Counted from the first letter of the stretch, positions 29,252-39,671 are shown. The stretch: 64,000 nt of DNA from Bartonella koehlerae C-29 (GCF_000706625.1 NZ_KL407334.1:1135712-1199711); one strand, 5' to 3'. Translations and numbers: made by a program. The notes: generated by a model from the letters alone, not told the origin.

Positions 29252-31843
29252 ATGTCAAACAAAATGCTTATAGATGCCTCCCACCCGGAGGAAACACGTG
29301 TTGTTGTTGTTCATGGCAACAAAATTGAAGAACTTGATTTTGAATCGGAACATAAAAAGCAGCTCAAGGGGAATATTTATCTAGCACGTATTACCCGTGT
29401 AGAACCGTCTCTTCAGGCAGCTTTTGTAGAATATGGTGGTAACCGTCATGGTTTTTTGACATTTTCTGAAATTCATCCTGATTATTATCAAATTCCTCTC
29501 GCTGATCGCCTCGCTCTTCTTGAAGAAGAAGAAACAGCTGCAGTAGGAGAAAATCATATAGATGTTCTTGTTGAAGAAAGAAACAAAAAACGCTCCAGAA
29601 AAGCAAAAAAAGATAAGAAAAATAGCACTATGGAAGCAAATGTTGTAAACAACATTATATTCGATTCAATCATAATTGATGATGCAGAAGAAGCATTTGA
29701 TACAGATGATTCACATGACGATATTGAAATGGTTGGTGCAGAAGATGTCCGTGAAGAACTCCCTACTTATCAGCGTAAACAAGGACGTCAGTATAAAATT
29801 CAAGAAGTGATTAAACGACGTCAAATTTTGTTGGTGCAAGTTATCAAGGAAGAGCGCGGTAATAAAGGTGCCGCACTCACAACATATTTATCTCTAGCAG
29901 GTCGTTATTCTGTTTTAATGCCCAACACAGCGCGTGGTGGTGGTATTTCACGAAAAATTACTAATGCGCAAGATCGCAAGCGTCTTAAAGAAATTGTAAA
30001 AGAATTAGCAGTTCCAAAAGGCATGGGAGTTATCTTGCGAACTGCTGGAGCCAATAGAACAAAAGCTGAAATTAAACGTGATTATGAATATCTTACACGG
30101 TTATGGGATACTGTTCGCACTTTAACACTCAAGTCAACTGCTCCATGTCTTGTCCATGAAGAAAGCAACCTTATAAAGCGTTCTATACGTGATCTTTACA
30201 ATAAAAATATCAATGAAATTCTTGTTTCTGGTGATCAAGGATATCGTGAAGCAAAAGACTTCATGCGTATGCTGATGCCAAGTCATGCAAAAGTTGTGCA
30301 ACCTTATCGCGATCCTACCCCTATTTTCGCACGCAATAATATCGAAATTCAACTTGATAAAATGTTGCACCCGCAAGTTTCTTTAAAATCTGGTGGCTAT
30401 CTTGTTATTAATCAAACAGAAGCACTTGTTGCTATTGACGTAAATTCCGGCCGTTCCACTAAAGAACTTTCTGTTGAAAAAACAGCTTTACAAACTAATC
30501 TTGAAGCTGCAGAAGAAATAGCACGTCAATTACGCTTGCGTGATCTCGCCGGTCTGATTGTGATTGATTTTATCGATATGCTTGAAGATCGTAATATTAG
30601 AATGGTCGAAAAAAAATTAAAAGATTGCTTAAAAAATGACCGTGCCCGTATTCAAGTTGGCCATATTTCACACTTTGGCCTTCTAGAAATGAGTCGTCAA
30701 CGTATTCGCATATCGGTTTTAGAAAGCACAACACACCCCTGCCCTCATTGCTCTGGAACAGGAAATGTACGTTCTGAATCATCAATTGCTTTACATGTTA
30801 TGCGTTCAATTGAAGAATATCTTCTTCATAATCCGAAACATAACATTACTGTGCGCACTCCTGTAGCAACAGCGCTTTATGTCTTAAACCACAAACGCAA
30901 TATTCTTGTTAATTTAGAAGCACGCTTTAAGCTTAATATTAGTATTGAAGCAGATGATAACATTGGAACACAACATCTCATTATTTCTAAGGGGACGATA
31001 GCAGAGACAATTTCTCAGCCCTCATTAATTTTTGAAGATGATCGTAAAGAAGTCATTGAAAATACTCTTTTAAAAGAAAGCAGAGAGAGCGAATTTATCG
31101 AAGATAACTCACCCATTGAAAAAAACCAAAAACGTCGATGTAAAAATCGTCAAGATGAGAGTTATGATAGTCCTCTGTTTACCGTTCATAAAAAAAATGA
31201 TATAGTAAGTGAGGATTCCCGTCGTCGAGGACGTCGTCGAGGACGTCGGGGTGGTCGCCGTAATCAGGAAAATAATCTTTATCAGATTCATATTCCTTAT
31301 GCAGAACCAGTTGGAGACTTTGCCAAACAGAGCTTAGAAGAAATTAAAGCAGATCATCTTCAAACTCATGTTCAAGCTGCTAAGTCTGTGGAATTTGAAG
31401 AAGTCAAAAACGACACACAACACTTGACTGTACAACAAGGTGAATCTGTAAAAGTCGATACGGTTGCTAAACCTCAAAAACGCAAAGCACGCCCTTCGAA
31501 AACAAAAAAAAATCAAAGTGTGAAAACACCAGAACCTCTAGAAGAAAAATCTACAGACGGCTCACTAGATAAAGTTAAGACAAAAAAAGTAGATAAAGAT
31601 TCTCATGAGATAGCAGAAAAAACTCCTGCAATTGGTAAAAAATCAACTCCTAAAAACACACCGAAAATACAAATAGAGGAAACATCAAAACAAGAAACCA
31701 TAGTAGAGGAAGTTGTTAAACCAACTTCTTCTAAAATTGAAGAGATAGCTAACCAACCCATTGTTATATCATCAATACCTGACAGTCCTTCTAAAACTAA
31801 GCGTATTGGTTGGTGGAAACGCAAAACACTTTCCAAGAATTAA
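29252..31843 (+). CDS. rne: Ribonuclease E
   Basis: Essential endonuclease for mRNA decay and rRNA/tRNA processing. It has an N-terminal S1 domain (KGNIYLARITRVEPSLQAAF, EYGGNRHGFL) interrupted by a ~90-residue charged insertion (about 90-180), as in other alphaproteobacteria. The catalytic core includes AALTTYLSLAGRYSVLMP, VAIDVNSGRSTK (metal-binding Asp), LIVIDFIDM, and the zinc-link CPHCSGTG. The last ~250 residues are low-complexity and charged, with an arginine/glycine patch (RRRGRRRGRRGGRR) that likely binds RNA or partner proteins. 863 residues. ATG 29252 directly precedes the conserved NKMLIDASHPEETRV. Confidence 0.96.
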   Translation: MSNKMLIDASHPEETRVVVVHGNKIEELDFESEHKKQLKGNIYLARITRVEPSLQAAFVEYGGNRHGFLTFSEIHPDYYQIPLADRLALLEEEETAAVGENHIDVLVEERNKKRSRKAKKDKKNSTMEANVVNNIIFDSIIIDDAEEAFDTDDSHDDIEMVGAEDVREELPTYQRKQGRQYKIQEVIKRRQILLVQVIKEERGNKGAALTTYLSLAGRYSVLMPNTARGGGISRKITNAQDRKRLKEIVKELAVPKGMGVILRTAGANRTKAEIKRDYEYLTRLWDTVRTLTLKSTAPCLVHEESNLIKRSIRDLYNKNINEILVSGDQGYREAKDFMRMLMPSHAKVVQPYRDPTPIFARNNIEIQLDKMLHPQVSLKSGGYLVINQTEALVAIDVNSGRSTKELSVEKTALQTNLEAAEEIARQLRLRDLAGLIVIDFIDMLEDRNIRMVEKKLKDCLKNDRARIQVGHISHFGLLEMSRQRIRISVLESTTHPCPHCSGTGNVRSESSIALHVMRSIEEYLLHNPKHNITVRTPVATALYVLNHKRNILVNLEARFKLNISIEADDNIGTQHLIISKGTIAETISQPSLIFEDDRKEVIENTLLKESRESEFIEDNSPIEKNQKRRCKNRQDESYDSPLFTVHKKNDIVSEDSRRRGRRRGRRGGRRNQENNLYQIHIPYAEPVGDFAKQSLEEIKADHLQTHVQAAKSVEFEEVKNDTQHLTVQQGESVKVDTVAKPQKRKARPSKTKKNQSVKTPEPLEEKSTDGSLDKVKTKKVDKDSHEIAEKTPAIGKKSTPKNTPKIQIEETSKQETIVEEVVKPTSSKIEEIANQPIVISSIPDSPSKTKRIGWWKRKTLSKN

Positions 31844-31884
31844 GTATAAAAAAACCGCCACAAGTATTTGTGGCGGTTTAAAAA
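31844..31884 (-). terminator. Intrinsic terminator between convergent rne and IalB-family gene
   Basis: A perfect 12-bp stem, AAACCGCCACAA (31852-31863) with TTGTGGCGGTTT (31868-31879), and a 4-nt loop. On the minus strand the stem is followed by a run of eight T, so it is a strong terminator for the IalB-family gene. On the plus strand it is followed mainly by A, so it would act on rne only weakly, although it begins 9 bp after the rne stop. Confidence 0.85.
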
Positions 31885-31934
31885 AACACACAAATAAAAA
31901 GAAAATAATTTTTTATTATTCTATGTTATGTGTA

Positions 31935-32546
31935 TTAATTTTGTTTAGCTTTTTCTTGCTCAGACCGCATACGATCTTCAATCTCTTTTTGCTTCGATTG
32001 AATAGCCTGTTGTAGTTTTATTTGTTCTTGTTGAAAATCTTTTTCTTCCATACCAGGCCCTGTATATGCGGCTGTAAATCCGTTAAGAGAAAATTCAATA
32101 GGATTAGCTGAACCACGGAAATTAATCGTGGTTACAACCATTTTAGAACCACTTTTCATAGCAGCAATGAGTTTATCATCCAAGCCATCATTGGCAATAC
32201 AGCTTGGTCCATTACAAATAATGTAAGGAACTTTTTTAGAGAAGTTATCTCCAATTTGAATATGAACACCCTCTGGCAAAAAACGACCTGTAGGCACTTG
32301 AATACCTATACGTCTTTCATTTTGTTTCCCTTTTATTTCAACGAGATTAAAAGCCGTCAAAGGTTGTCCAGTATTTGATACAACAGTGTTCATTGTATTA
32401 CAAATATCAACATCATGCTGCTTGCTGCAAACTTTATACCAACCTTGAGATAAAGTTTGTGCACTTGCAGGAGCATGAATTGTAATAAAAAGAGCAACAG
32501 CTCCAGCTAATATTGAAACAACAAAATAGATATTTTTATGCGACAT
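31935..32546 (-). CDS. Invasion-associated locus B (IalB) family protein
   Basis: Exported protein of the IalB family, named for a Bartonella factor linked to erythrocyte invasion. A signal peptide (residues 1-29, cleavage after PASA) is followed by the mature IalB domain with cysteine pairs in YKVCSKQHDVDICNT and IICNGPSCIAND, probably two disulfides. The C-terminus (about residues 170-203) is a charged, Gln/Glu/Lys-rich helix likely to form a coiled coil. No invA (NUDIX hydrolase) gene is adjacent, so this is probably a paralogue and not ialB itself. It stands alone, with its own terminator. Confidence 0.9.
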   Translation of the reverse strand: MSHKNIYFVVSILAGAVALFITIHAPASAQTLSQGWYKVCSKQHDVDICNTMNTVVSNTGQPLTAFNLVEIKGKQNERRIGIQVPTGRFLPEGVHIQIGDNFSKKVPYIICNGPSCIANDGLDDKLIAAMKSGSKMVVTTINFRGSANPIEFSLNGFTAAYTGPGMEEKDFQQEQIKLQQAIQSKQKEIEDRMRSEQEKAKQN

Positions 32547-32865
32547 GATTAAGTTAATCCTTTCAACGCGCTTTCACAATAACCCCAACATTAGGAATAT
32601 TACAATAATTTCAATCACGTGTATTAAATTAAATTAATAAAATAACACCTCTTCTTATGCCTCTTACTTCAATACAAAGATAAAAGTCAAATTTGGAGAA
32701 ATAAAGCTATAAATAGCTAGTTAAATAATTTATGCACTCATGCAGCATACCCATCTTTATTGCATTGCTCTTTATAAAATTTGTTCATAAAATATCTTAG
32801 TGCAATGAAATAAGATAAGATTGCATAAACGAATCAATATTGCAATACGGTTAAAGTAAACTTCT
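32547..32865. other. Divergent intergenic region (IalB-family gene / peptide-binding protein)
   Basis: 319 bp between divergently transcribed exported-protein genes. No gene is seen. It presumably contains both promoters, but I could not single out convincing elements in this AT-rich stretch. Confidence 0.5.
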
Positions 32866-34677
32866 ATGTTATTCTATAATTTTTATTATCTTAGACTTTT
32901 CTTTACATTTGTAATTCTTCTTTTAAGTTATAGAGCGTTCGCAACTGGTATTGCAATGCATGGGACTCCAAAATTGTCAGATCAATTTGATTATTTTCCT
33001 TATGTATCTCCCAATGCAAATCGAAAAGGGAAAGTGACTTATGGTGTTGTTGGAACATTTGATGGATTAAATCCATTTGTAATCCGCAGTTTCCGAACAA
33101 CTGCAAGAGGACTTTTCGCTGATGAACAATTTTCTAGTCTTGTTTATGAAACAATGATGGTACGCTCTCGTGATGAAGCATTTACACTTTATAGCCTTCT
33201 AGCAGAAAAAGTTGAATTAAACAATGAGCGCACTGAAATTACCTTTTTTCTTAATCCAAAGGCACGTTTTTCAGATGGACATCCTCTAACAATTGAAGAT
33301 GTTTTATTCACAATAAAACTCCTTAAAAATAAAGGAAGACCCCCATTTGATCGCTATATAAAACGGATAGAATCTGTCGAAAAAGTTGGAGATCACGGTA
33401 TTAAAATACGCTTTCCACACTCAAAAGATCGAGAATTTCCGCTGCTCTTAGCAAGTGCCATGCCAATATTGCCAAAACACGCTATTAATGTTGATGATTT
33501 TGAAAAAAATGGGTTAAATAAAATCCCAGGCAGTGGTCCCTATATCATTGAACATGTAGATCTGGGTGAACGGATTATCTATAAACGCAATCCTTATTAT
33601 TGGGGTCAGAATCTCCCCGTTAATAAAGGATTAAATAATTTTGATATTATCCAAATCGAATATTTTCGCAATGATACAGCGCGTTTTGAAGCATTCAAAA
33701 AGGGCATTATTGATGTTTTTATTGAAACAAATTCAAATCGTTGGCAGCATTCTTATAATTTTCCAGCTGTTCGTGAAGGACAAATTATCAAAGAAATTTT
33801 TTCGAAAGGGACACCTGCTGATATAATGGGATTTGTTTTTAATACACGACGCATACTTTTTAAAGATAAAAGAGTAAGACAAGCGTTATCGATACTTTTC
33901 GATTTTGAATGGATCAATCATCACCTTTTCAATAATATATACACAAGAACAGAAGGTTATTGGGATGGATCTATCCTTTCCTCTGTTGGAAAACCAGCAA
34001 GCGAAAAAGAAAAAGAACTTTTAGCACCTTATCCTGATGCGGTTCTTCCTGAAGTTATGGATGGCAGTTGGCGTATTTCCAAAACAGATGGATCGGGTAT
34101 GGACCGATTAAACGCTCAAAAAGCTTGGAAACTTTTACAAGAAGCAGGCTTTACAAAAAAAAATAACAGGCTTATTGCCCCAAATGGTTTATCTTTTCAA
34201 TTTGAAATCATGACTCAATCACTTGAAGAAGAAAAGGTTGCACTTGCATTTCAGAGTACTTTGTCACGTCTTGGTATTCATGCCGAAATAAGAACTGTTG
34301 ATGATAGCCAATATCAAAATCGCTTAGGAATGTTTGATTATGATATGATTATAGGAAAATTAAAAAATTCTCTGTCACCAGGAAACGAACAAATAAATCG
34401 TTGGAGTTCGGCTTCTCGAAATTTGAAAGGAAGTTTTAATTTTGCTGGAACTGCTGATCCTGCTATAGATGCGATGATAACAGCGATACTTGATGCACAT
34501 TCAGATGTTGATTTCATTGCAGCAGTTCGTGCTTTAGATAGAATTCTTATTTCTGGAAGTTACTATATACCTTTGTATCATTTACCTGAACAGTGGGTAG
34601 CACGTTGGTCATATATTAAACACCCCGTTTATACACCTTTATACGGATATCGCCTTCAAGCTTGGTGGCGTGAATAA
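32866..34677 (+). CDS. Extracellular solute-binding protein, family 5 (peptide type, YejA-like)
   Basis: Periplasmic binding component of a peptide/opine/nickel-type ABC importer. A signal peptide (about residues 1-26, ending RAFA) leads into the SBP_bac_5 fold, with hallmarks FFLNPKARFSDGHPLTIEDV, GSGPYIIEHVDLGERI and YKRNPYYWGQNLPV. The HGTPKL start and 603-residue length are like YejA (microcin C/peptide uptake). No permease or ATPase gene lies nearby, so it must use components encoded elsewhere or be an orphan. Confidence 0.88.
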   Translation: MLFYNFYYLRLFFTFVILLLSYRAFATGIAMHGTPKLSDQFDYFPYVSPNANRKGKVTYGVVGTFDGLNPFVIRSFRTTARGLFADEQFSSLVYETMMVRSRDEAFTLYSLLAEKVELNNERTEITFFLNPKARFSDGHPLTIEDVLFTIKLLKNKGRPPFDRYIKRIESVEKVGDHGIKIRFPHSKDREFPLLLASAMPILPKHAINVDDFEKNGLNKIPGSGPYIIEHVDLGERIIYKRNPYYWGQNLPVNKGLNNFDIIQIEYFRNDTARFEAFKKGIIDVFIETNSNRWQHSYNFPAVREGQIIKEIFSKGTPADIMGFVFNTRRILFKDKRVRQALSILFDFEWINHHLFNNIYTRTEGYWDGSILSSVGKPASEKEKELLAPYPDAVLPEVMDGSWRISKTDGSGMDRLNAQKAWKLLQEAGFTKKNNRLIAPNGLSFQFEIMTQSLEEEKVALAFQSTLSRLGIHAEIRTVDDSQYQNRLGMFDYDMIIGKLKNSLSPGNEQINRWSSASRNLKGSFNFAGTADPAIDAMITAILDAHSDVDFIAAVRALDRILISGSYYIPLYHLPEQWVARWSYIKHPVYTPLYGYRLQAWWRE

Positions 34678-35858
34678 AACTAATTTAACAAAAATTATTT
34701 TAAGTTTTTCCTATCTATGAGTAATTTTATCTAAAATAATAAAGCTTCATAAGCTTTTTAAAAAAATAAAAAATCATACTATTATCCGCATAGTGACTAG
34801 TTATTTATTATATTTCTTTAATTGGATGTATTCACCATAGAGAACTATTTTATATTACCATACTCTTATCAAATATATTTGTTATAAAAATTTAAAAGTA
34901 TTTCTACTTTGAATAAAGTGTAATAAAAATGAAACAACTACCTTTAATTAAAACAATCTTTAATACAAGAAAAATGTACGATTTATAATATTCTTTCTCT
35001 TATTTGGAAGAAGTATATTATGTACTTCTCTCATGGTTTTACAAATATAGGTGAATCTTTTTTCAAAAACATACCATCCTATATAATGGGATGACTTTAT
35101 ACTGTAAGGTATTTATTTTTATAGATATTATAAAAGCTATTCGTTAACAATTCTTCAATATCTATGATTAAACTGAGGTATATAAAGTTGTTTGTATTTA
35201 TTGACAAAATAAAATATTTACGCAAAATAATACTTATCATTAAATAATTATTTTTTACTTTAATTAAATAATATTTACTTTATTACATATTATTTTACTA
35301 TTTTGTATTTATAAGTAAACTATTTTTATCTAAATCATATAATTATTTTATAATATTATTCCTTTAGATATTTATATTATTACAAAATTTTATTCTGTTC
35401 CTTTAAAAGCGTATAGCGTTTTGTGCTAATATAATTATATTTTAAAAAATACTTATATTAGCAAATTTTTCTTCAATAAAATTTATCATATTATTAATAT
35501 TCTTTCTTTTTTCTTTAAAATATTGATATTTTTGTTAGAAATTAAATTGGTTAAGCCGAACTTAGCATAAGATTTTTTAAAGCAATATATTAAAGTGAGT
35601 ATAACAAGGCTATCATCAGCAATCGTTATAATGAAAAAAATACTATTACCCTGTTTTTTGCTCTTTAGAGGATTTGTAGAAAAGCATTACATGCAAGTGT
35701 TATTTAATACGATTACGCTGTCTAATCTACTTTTTTATTATATCAATATGTATTATAATGCAGAAACTTGAAGTTTATTTTTATAAAGACTCAATAAATG
35801 TATATTTTTATAGCTTAAGTTTATAAAAATGGTTGAAGTTTAAAAATAGTGAACTTTT
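34678..35858. other. AT-rich gene-free gap
   Basis: 1.18 kb of very AT-rich sequence with dense stops on all strands. The only start-to-stop frame with any look of a gene is 35631-35771 (+, 46 residues); it has no ribosome binding site and no similarity I recognise. A short hairpin (AAAGCTT-CAT-AAGCTTT, 34741-34757) after the binding-protein gene may be a weak terminator. I see no repeat, tRNA or recognisable gene remnant. Confidence 0.6.
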
Positions 35859-38800
35859 CTAAACAGGGTGTTGTTCTGCCATTTCTACAAGTTGTGTCAT
35901 AATAGTTGTTACTCCAACAAGTCTTTCATCCACTCTAGCCCAATCACGAATAAGAGCGATAGTTTGATCTGGTCGAATTTTAGCCATCGAACCTTGTTTT
36001 CCAACCCACTGAACAAGAGAAACACTATTTGCAAAATAATTATTACGAAACTGTATCACAACACCCTTAGGTCCCATATCCAATTTTTCCACATGTGCTT
36101 TTCGGCACAATATTTTTATATAAAAGACTTTAAGAAGATGTTGAATTTCAAGTGGCAAAGATCCAAAACGATCAATTAATTCCGCTGCAAATTCATTAAT
36201 TTGCTCTAAATTGTCAAGTTCTGTCAAACGACGATAAAGCCCCATACGTAAGGATAAATCAGGTACAAAACTCTCTGGTATCATCACTGTTATACCAAGT
36301 GAAATTTGAGGCGACCATTGTTCATCATCACTCTGCTTGCCATCTTTTAATTCAGCAACAGCTTCTTCAAGCATTTTTTGATAGAGCTCAAATCCAACTT
36401 CTTTGATATGCCCCGATTGCTCTTCACCCAAAAAATTTCCTGAACCACGAATGTCCATATCATGACTTGCCAATTGAAAACCAGCCCCTAAGCTATCAAG
36501 AGATTGTAAAACTTTAAGACGACGATCTGCAGCAGGAGTTAAAATTTTACCAGAAGGAAATGTAAAGAGTGCATAAGCACGTTGTTTTGAACGCCCTACC
36601 CTACCACGCAGTTGGTAGAGAGCAGAAAGACCAAACATCTCAGCACGATGCACGATTAAGGTGTTGGCTGTTGGAATATCAAGACCTGATTCAATGATGG
36701 TTGTTGACAGAAGAACATCATATTGTCCATCATAGAATGCATTCATAATATCATCAAGTTGTCCAGCCGGCATTTGCCCATGAGCTACAACGAATTTGAG
36801 TTCAGGAACATGTGTTTTGAGATATTCTTCTACAGAAACAAGATCAGAAACACGAGGACACACATACAAACTTTGTCCACCACGGTAATATTCTCGAAGC
36901 AATGTTTCGCGTATAACAAGTGAATCAAACGGTACAATAAAAGTACGTACCGCCATTCTATCAATGGGAGGAGTTGTTATTAATGAAAGCTCACGAACCC
37001 CTGATAAAGCAAGTCCTAAAGTGCGTGGTATTGGTGTTGCTGAAAGTGTAAGAACATGGATATCACTTTTCAGCTCTTTTAACCGTTCTTTGTGTTTTAC
37101 GCCAAAATGTTGCTCCTCATCAATAATAAGAAGCCCCAAGCGTAAAAAATTCACTGCACTGCTTAAGAGTGCATGTGTTCCAATGACAATGTCAATCGTA
37201 CCATCTGAAAGTCCTTTTTTGACTTGGGAAAGTTCTTTAGTGTTGACAAGCCTCGAAGCATGACCAATTTTAACGGGTAATCCTTGAAAACGTGAAATAA
37301 AAGTTTTGTAATGTTGCCGTGAAAGCAAAGTTGTCGGCACAACAACAGCAACCTGATATCCATTTAATGCTGCAACAAAAGCGCTTCGAATGGCAACTTC
37401 TGTTTTTCCAAAGCCAACATCACCACATATTAAGCGATCCATCGGTTTTCCTGATGCTAAATCGTCTAAAACTGCTTCAATGGCATCCATTTGATCTTCC
37501 GTTTCTTCATAAGGAAAGCGTGCAACAAACTCATCAAATGGTCCAATTGGTGGAACCAAAGCAGGTGCATAACGCGTAGCACGCTCTGCAGCAATACGAA
37601 TTAACTGGCCAGCCATTTGCAATAAATGTTTTTTAAGTCGTGCTTTACGTGCTTGCCAAGCAACACCACCTAACTTATCTAACGCTACATCTATTCCCTC
37701 CGATCCATAACGTGAAAGAAGCTCAATATTTTCAACAGGTAAAAAGAGCCGATCACCTCCTGCATATTTAATTTCAAGACAATCTCGTAAAATTCCAGCT
37801 GTAGTGATGGTTTTAAGACCAACAAATTGTCCAATACCATGATCGATATGCACCACGATATCACCAGAATTTAAAGCTGCAATTTCAGAAATAAAATTTT
37901 TATTGTGTTTCCGCCGTTTTGGTAATCTTATTAATCGATCACCAAGGATATCTTGCTCTGTTATGATAACAAAATCTTCCACTTCAAAACCATGCTCTAT
38001 CCTTATAACAGCTGCTGTTATATGATCACGTGGTGTTGCTCTGACAGTGTGTAATGATTTTACAACATCTATTTTTTTCAAACCATGCTCATCAAGAACC
38101 TGCAGCAAACGATTGAGAGACCCTTCACTCCAACCAGCTAAAAGCACTTTTTTTCCAGCAGCATGCAATGAAGCAATATGATGAACGACACTTGAAAAAA
38201 CATTTTTTTCTTGCGCATTACGCTCTTTTACAAAATCATATCCCAATTTAACATTCGCATGAATAAGAGTTTGTCCAAAAGTTTGCGGAACAATAAAAGG
38301 TGTGAAATCAATACGTTGTCTGAATTGTTGTGCAATTTCTAAAACATGCTCTGGTGTTAAATAGAGAAGGCTAGGTTCTATTGGATGATAAGAAGTAGGA
38401 TTTTCTTTATCATTTTCATGCTCTTTCTCTTTGCGCGCATTATAATAATCTTCAATAAGACGATAACGCTCGGTGAGCACTTCTTCTATGAGATGTTCAA
38501 AAACAAATGGTAAATTGCCACAATGGTCAAAAAAAGTGTCAAGTTTCTCATAAAAAAATGGGAGCCAATGTTCCATACCAGCAAAGCGTCGCCCTTGAGA
38601 AAGAGCTTCATAAAGCATGTTATTTTTTTGTGACACACCAAATGTACGGATATAATTGCTTTTAAATCTGCTAATAAGTTCAGGTGTAAGAACAACTTCA
38701 CTCATTGAGTGTAAGAAAAATTCAGTTCTTTTATTTGTGGTTCTTTGTGTTTCTGAATCAAATACACGAATAGTTTCCAGGGTATCTCCAAAAAAATCAA

Positions 38801-39365
38801 GACGTAAAGGTTCAGAATCAACAGGAGAAAAGATATCAAGAATCCCTCCTCTCACAGCAAATTCACCAACATCACGGACCACCGTAACACGCTCAAAACC
38901 ATTGGATTCTAAAAATTGAATTAAATGCTCCATGCTCGTAGGCTGACCAACACGGGCATGAATCATCTGTGTCTCAATCATTTCATGAGGGGGCAATTTT
39001 TGCATAATTGCATTTGCTGTTGTTAATATAATTGCAGCGCGTGGATTTTGACGCAAATTTGCTATATTTGCCAAAGCCGAAAGGCGACGTGCCATAACAG
39101 CAATTCCAGGGGATACACGATCATAGGGTAAACAATCCCATGCGGGGAATTGAAGTACAGGTAAATTAGGCTCAATAAAATTTAAAATTTGCTGTAAATG
39201 CGCAATTTTTGTGCCATCACGGATAACATAAACAAGTGGTTTATCTTGTGCAATTTTTGAACTCAATTGAGCAAGAGCAAAAGCTTCAAATCCATCAGTA
39301 ATTCCATCAAAGATCATGTGAGCAGAAATATTCTGGGGAATAACAATTTTTTTAAATATAGGCAT
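35859..39365 (-). CDS. mfd: Transcription-repair coupling factor Mfd
   Basis: Removes RNA polymerase stalled at DNA lesions and recruits UvrA. At 1168 residues it is full length. It has an N-terminal UvrB-homology region (YDRVSPGIAVMARRLSAL), an RNA polymerase-interaction/CarD-like domain (GDIVVHIDHGIGQFVGL), a RecG-like translocase with Walker A (CGDVGFGKTEVAIRSAF), DEEQ box (LIIDEEQHFGVKHK) and helicase motifs (LSATPIPRTL; QLRGRVGRSKQRAYA), and a C-terminal TRCF domain. It starts 15 bp after sdhE; the pair is conserved in Rhizobiales. Confidence 0.97.
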   Translation of the reverse strand: MPIFKKIVIPQNISAHMIFDGITDGFEAFALAQLSSKIAQDKPLVYVIRDGTKIAHLQQILNFIEPNLPVLQFPAWDCLPYDRVSPGIAVMARRLSALANIANLRQNPRAAIILTTANAIMQKLPPHEMIETQMIHARVGQPTSMEHLIQFLESNGFERVTVVRDVGEFAVRGGILDIFSPVDSEPLRLDFFGDTLETIRVFDSETQRTTNKRTEFFLHSMSEVVLTPELISRFKSNYIRTFGVSQKNNMLYEALSQGRRFAGMEHWLPFFYEKLDTFFDHCGNLPFVFEHLIEEVLTERYRLIEDYYNARKEKEHENDKENPTSYHPIEPSLLYLTPEHVLEIAQQFRQRIDFTPFIVPQTFGQTLIHANVKLGYDFVKERNAQEKNVFSSVVHHIASLHAAGKKVLLAGWSEGSLNRLLQVLDEHGLKKIDVVKSLHTVRATPRDHITAAVIRIEHGFEVEDFVIITEQDILGDRLIRLPKRRKHNKNFISEIAALNSGDIVVHIDHGIGQFVGLKTITTAGILRDCLEIKYAGGDRLFLPVENIELLSRYGSEGIDVALDKLGGVAWQARKARLKKHLLQMAGQLIRIAAERATRYAPALVPPIGPFDEFVARFPYEETEDQMDAIEAVLDDLASGKPMDRLICGDVGFGKTEVAIRSAFVAALNGYQVAVVVPTTLLSRQHYKTFISRFQGLPVKIGHASRLVNTKELSQVKKGLSDGTIDIVIGTHALLSSAVNFLRLGLLIIDEEQHFGVKHKERLKELKSDIHVLTLSATPIPRTLGLALSGVRELSLITTPPIDRMAVRTFIVPFDSLVIRETLLREYYRGGQSLYVCPRVSDLVSVEEYLKTHVPELKFVVAHGQMPAGQLDDIMNAFYDGQYDVLLSTTIIESGLDIPTANTLIVHRAEMFGLSALYQLRGRVGRSKQRAYALFTFPSGKILTPAADRRLKVLQSLDSLGAGFQLASHDMDIRGSGNFLGEEQSGHIKEVGFELYQKMLEEAVAELKDGKQSDDEQWSPQISLGITVMIPESFVPDLSLRMGLYRRLTELDNLEQINEFAAELIDRFGSLPLEIQHLLKVFYIKILCRKAHVEKLDMGPKGVVIQFRNNYFANSVSLVQWVGKQGSMAKIRPDQTIALIRDWARVDERLVGVTTIMTQLVEMAEQHPV

Positions 39366-39380
39366 GGGATCAATTTAAGT

Positions 39381-39671
39381 TTATACAAACATGATAATTG
39401 ACTGATAATTGACAATGTCACGAAAAAGCGGACTATCAACTTCAGGTGGTGGTGAAACTTCTCCGGTAATCCACGTCAGTAAATCACGATCATTAAAAGA
39501 CATAATATACTCGAGTTCAGAAATCTTTTTATCACTCATTCCAGCAATATGAGCATCCACATACCGCCCAAAAATGAGATCCATTTCACGAATACCTCGA
39601 TGCCATGCACGAAAAATCAATCGGCGATGACGCACGTCTAGTTGATTTTCGTCAACGACAACAATTGTCAT
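39381..39671 (-). CDS. sdhE: Succinate dehydrogenase assembly factor 2 / FAD assembly factor
   Basis: A small protein (96 residues) that promotes covalent attachment of FAD to the succinate dehydrogenase flavoprotein. The family RGxxE motif is present in RAWHRGIREMDLIFGRY, followed by the helical DUF339 core (LSEL-like ISELEYIMSFNDRDLLTWITG). The start has a clear AAGGAG Shine-Dalgarno eight bases upstream. It probably shares a transcript with mfd. Confidence 0.93.
   Translation of the reverse strand: MTIVVVDENQLDVRHRRLIFRAWHRGIREMDLIFGRYVDAHIAGMSDKKISELEYIMSFNDRDLLTWITGEVSPPPEVDSPLFRDIVNYQSIIMFV

Noticed and set aside
29044..29328. Plus-strand open frame of 94 codons upstream of and overlapping rne
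   Set aside because: It overlaps the conserved RNase E start out of frame, is Cys/Pro-rich at its end only because of that overlap, and has no recognisable family; it is leader sequence.
35631..35771. Plus-strand 46-codon frame (MKKILLPCFLLF start) in the AT-rich gap
   Set aside because: No ribosome binding site, no similarity recognised, and chance frames starting with Lys/Ile/Leu codons are expected in such AT-rich DNA.
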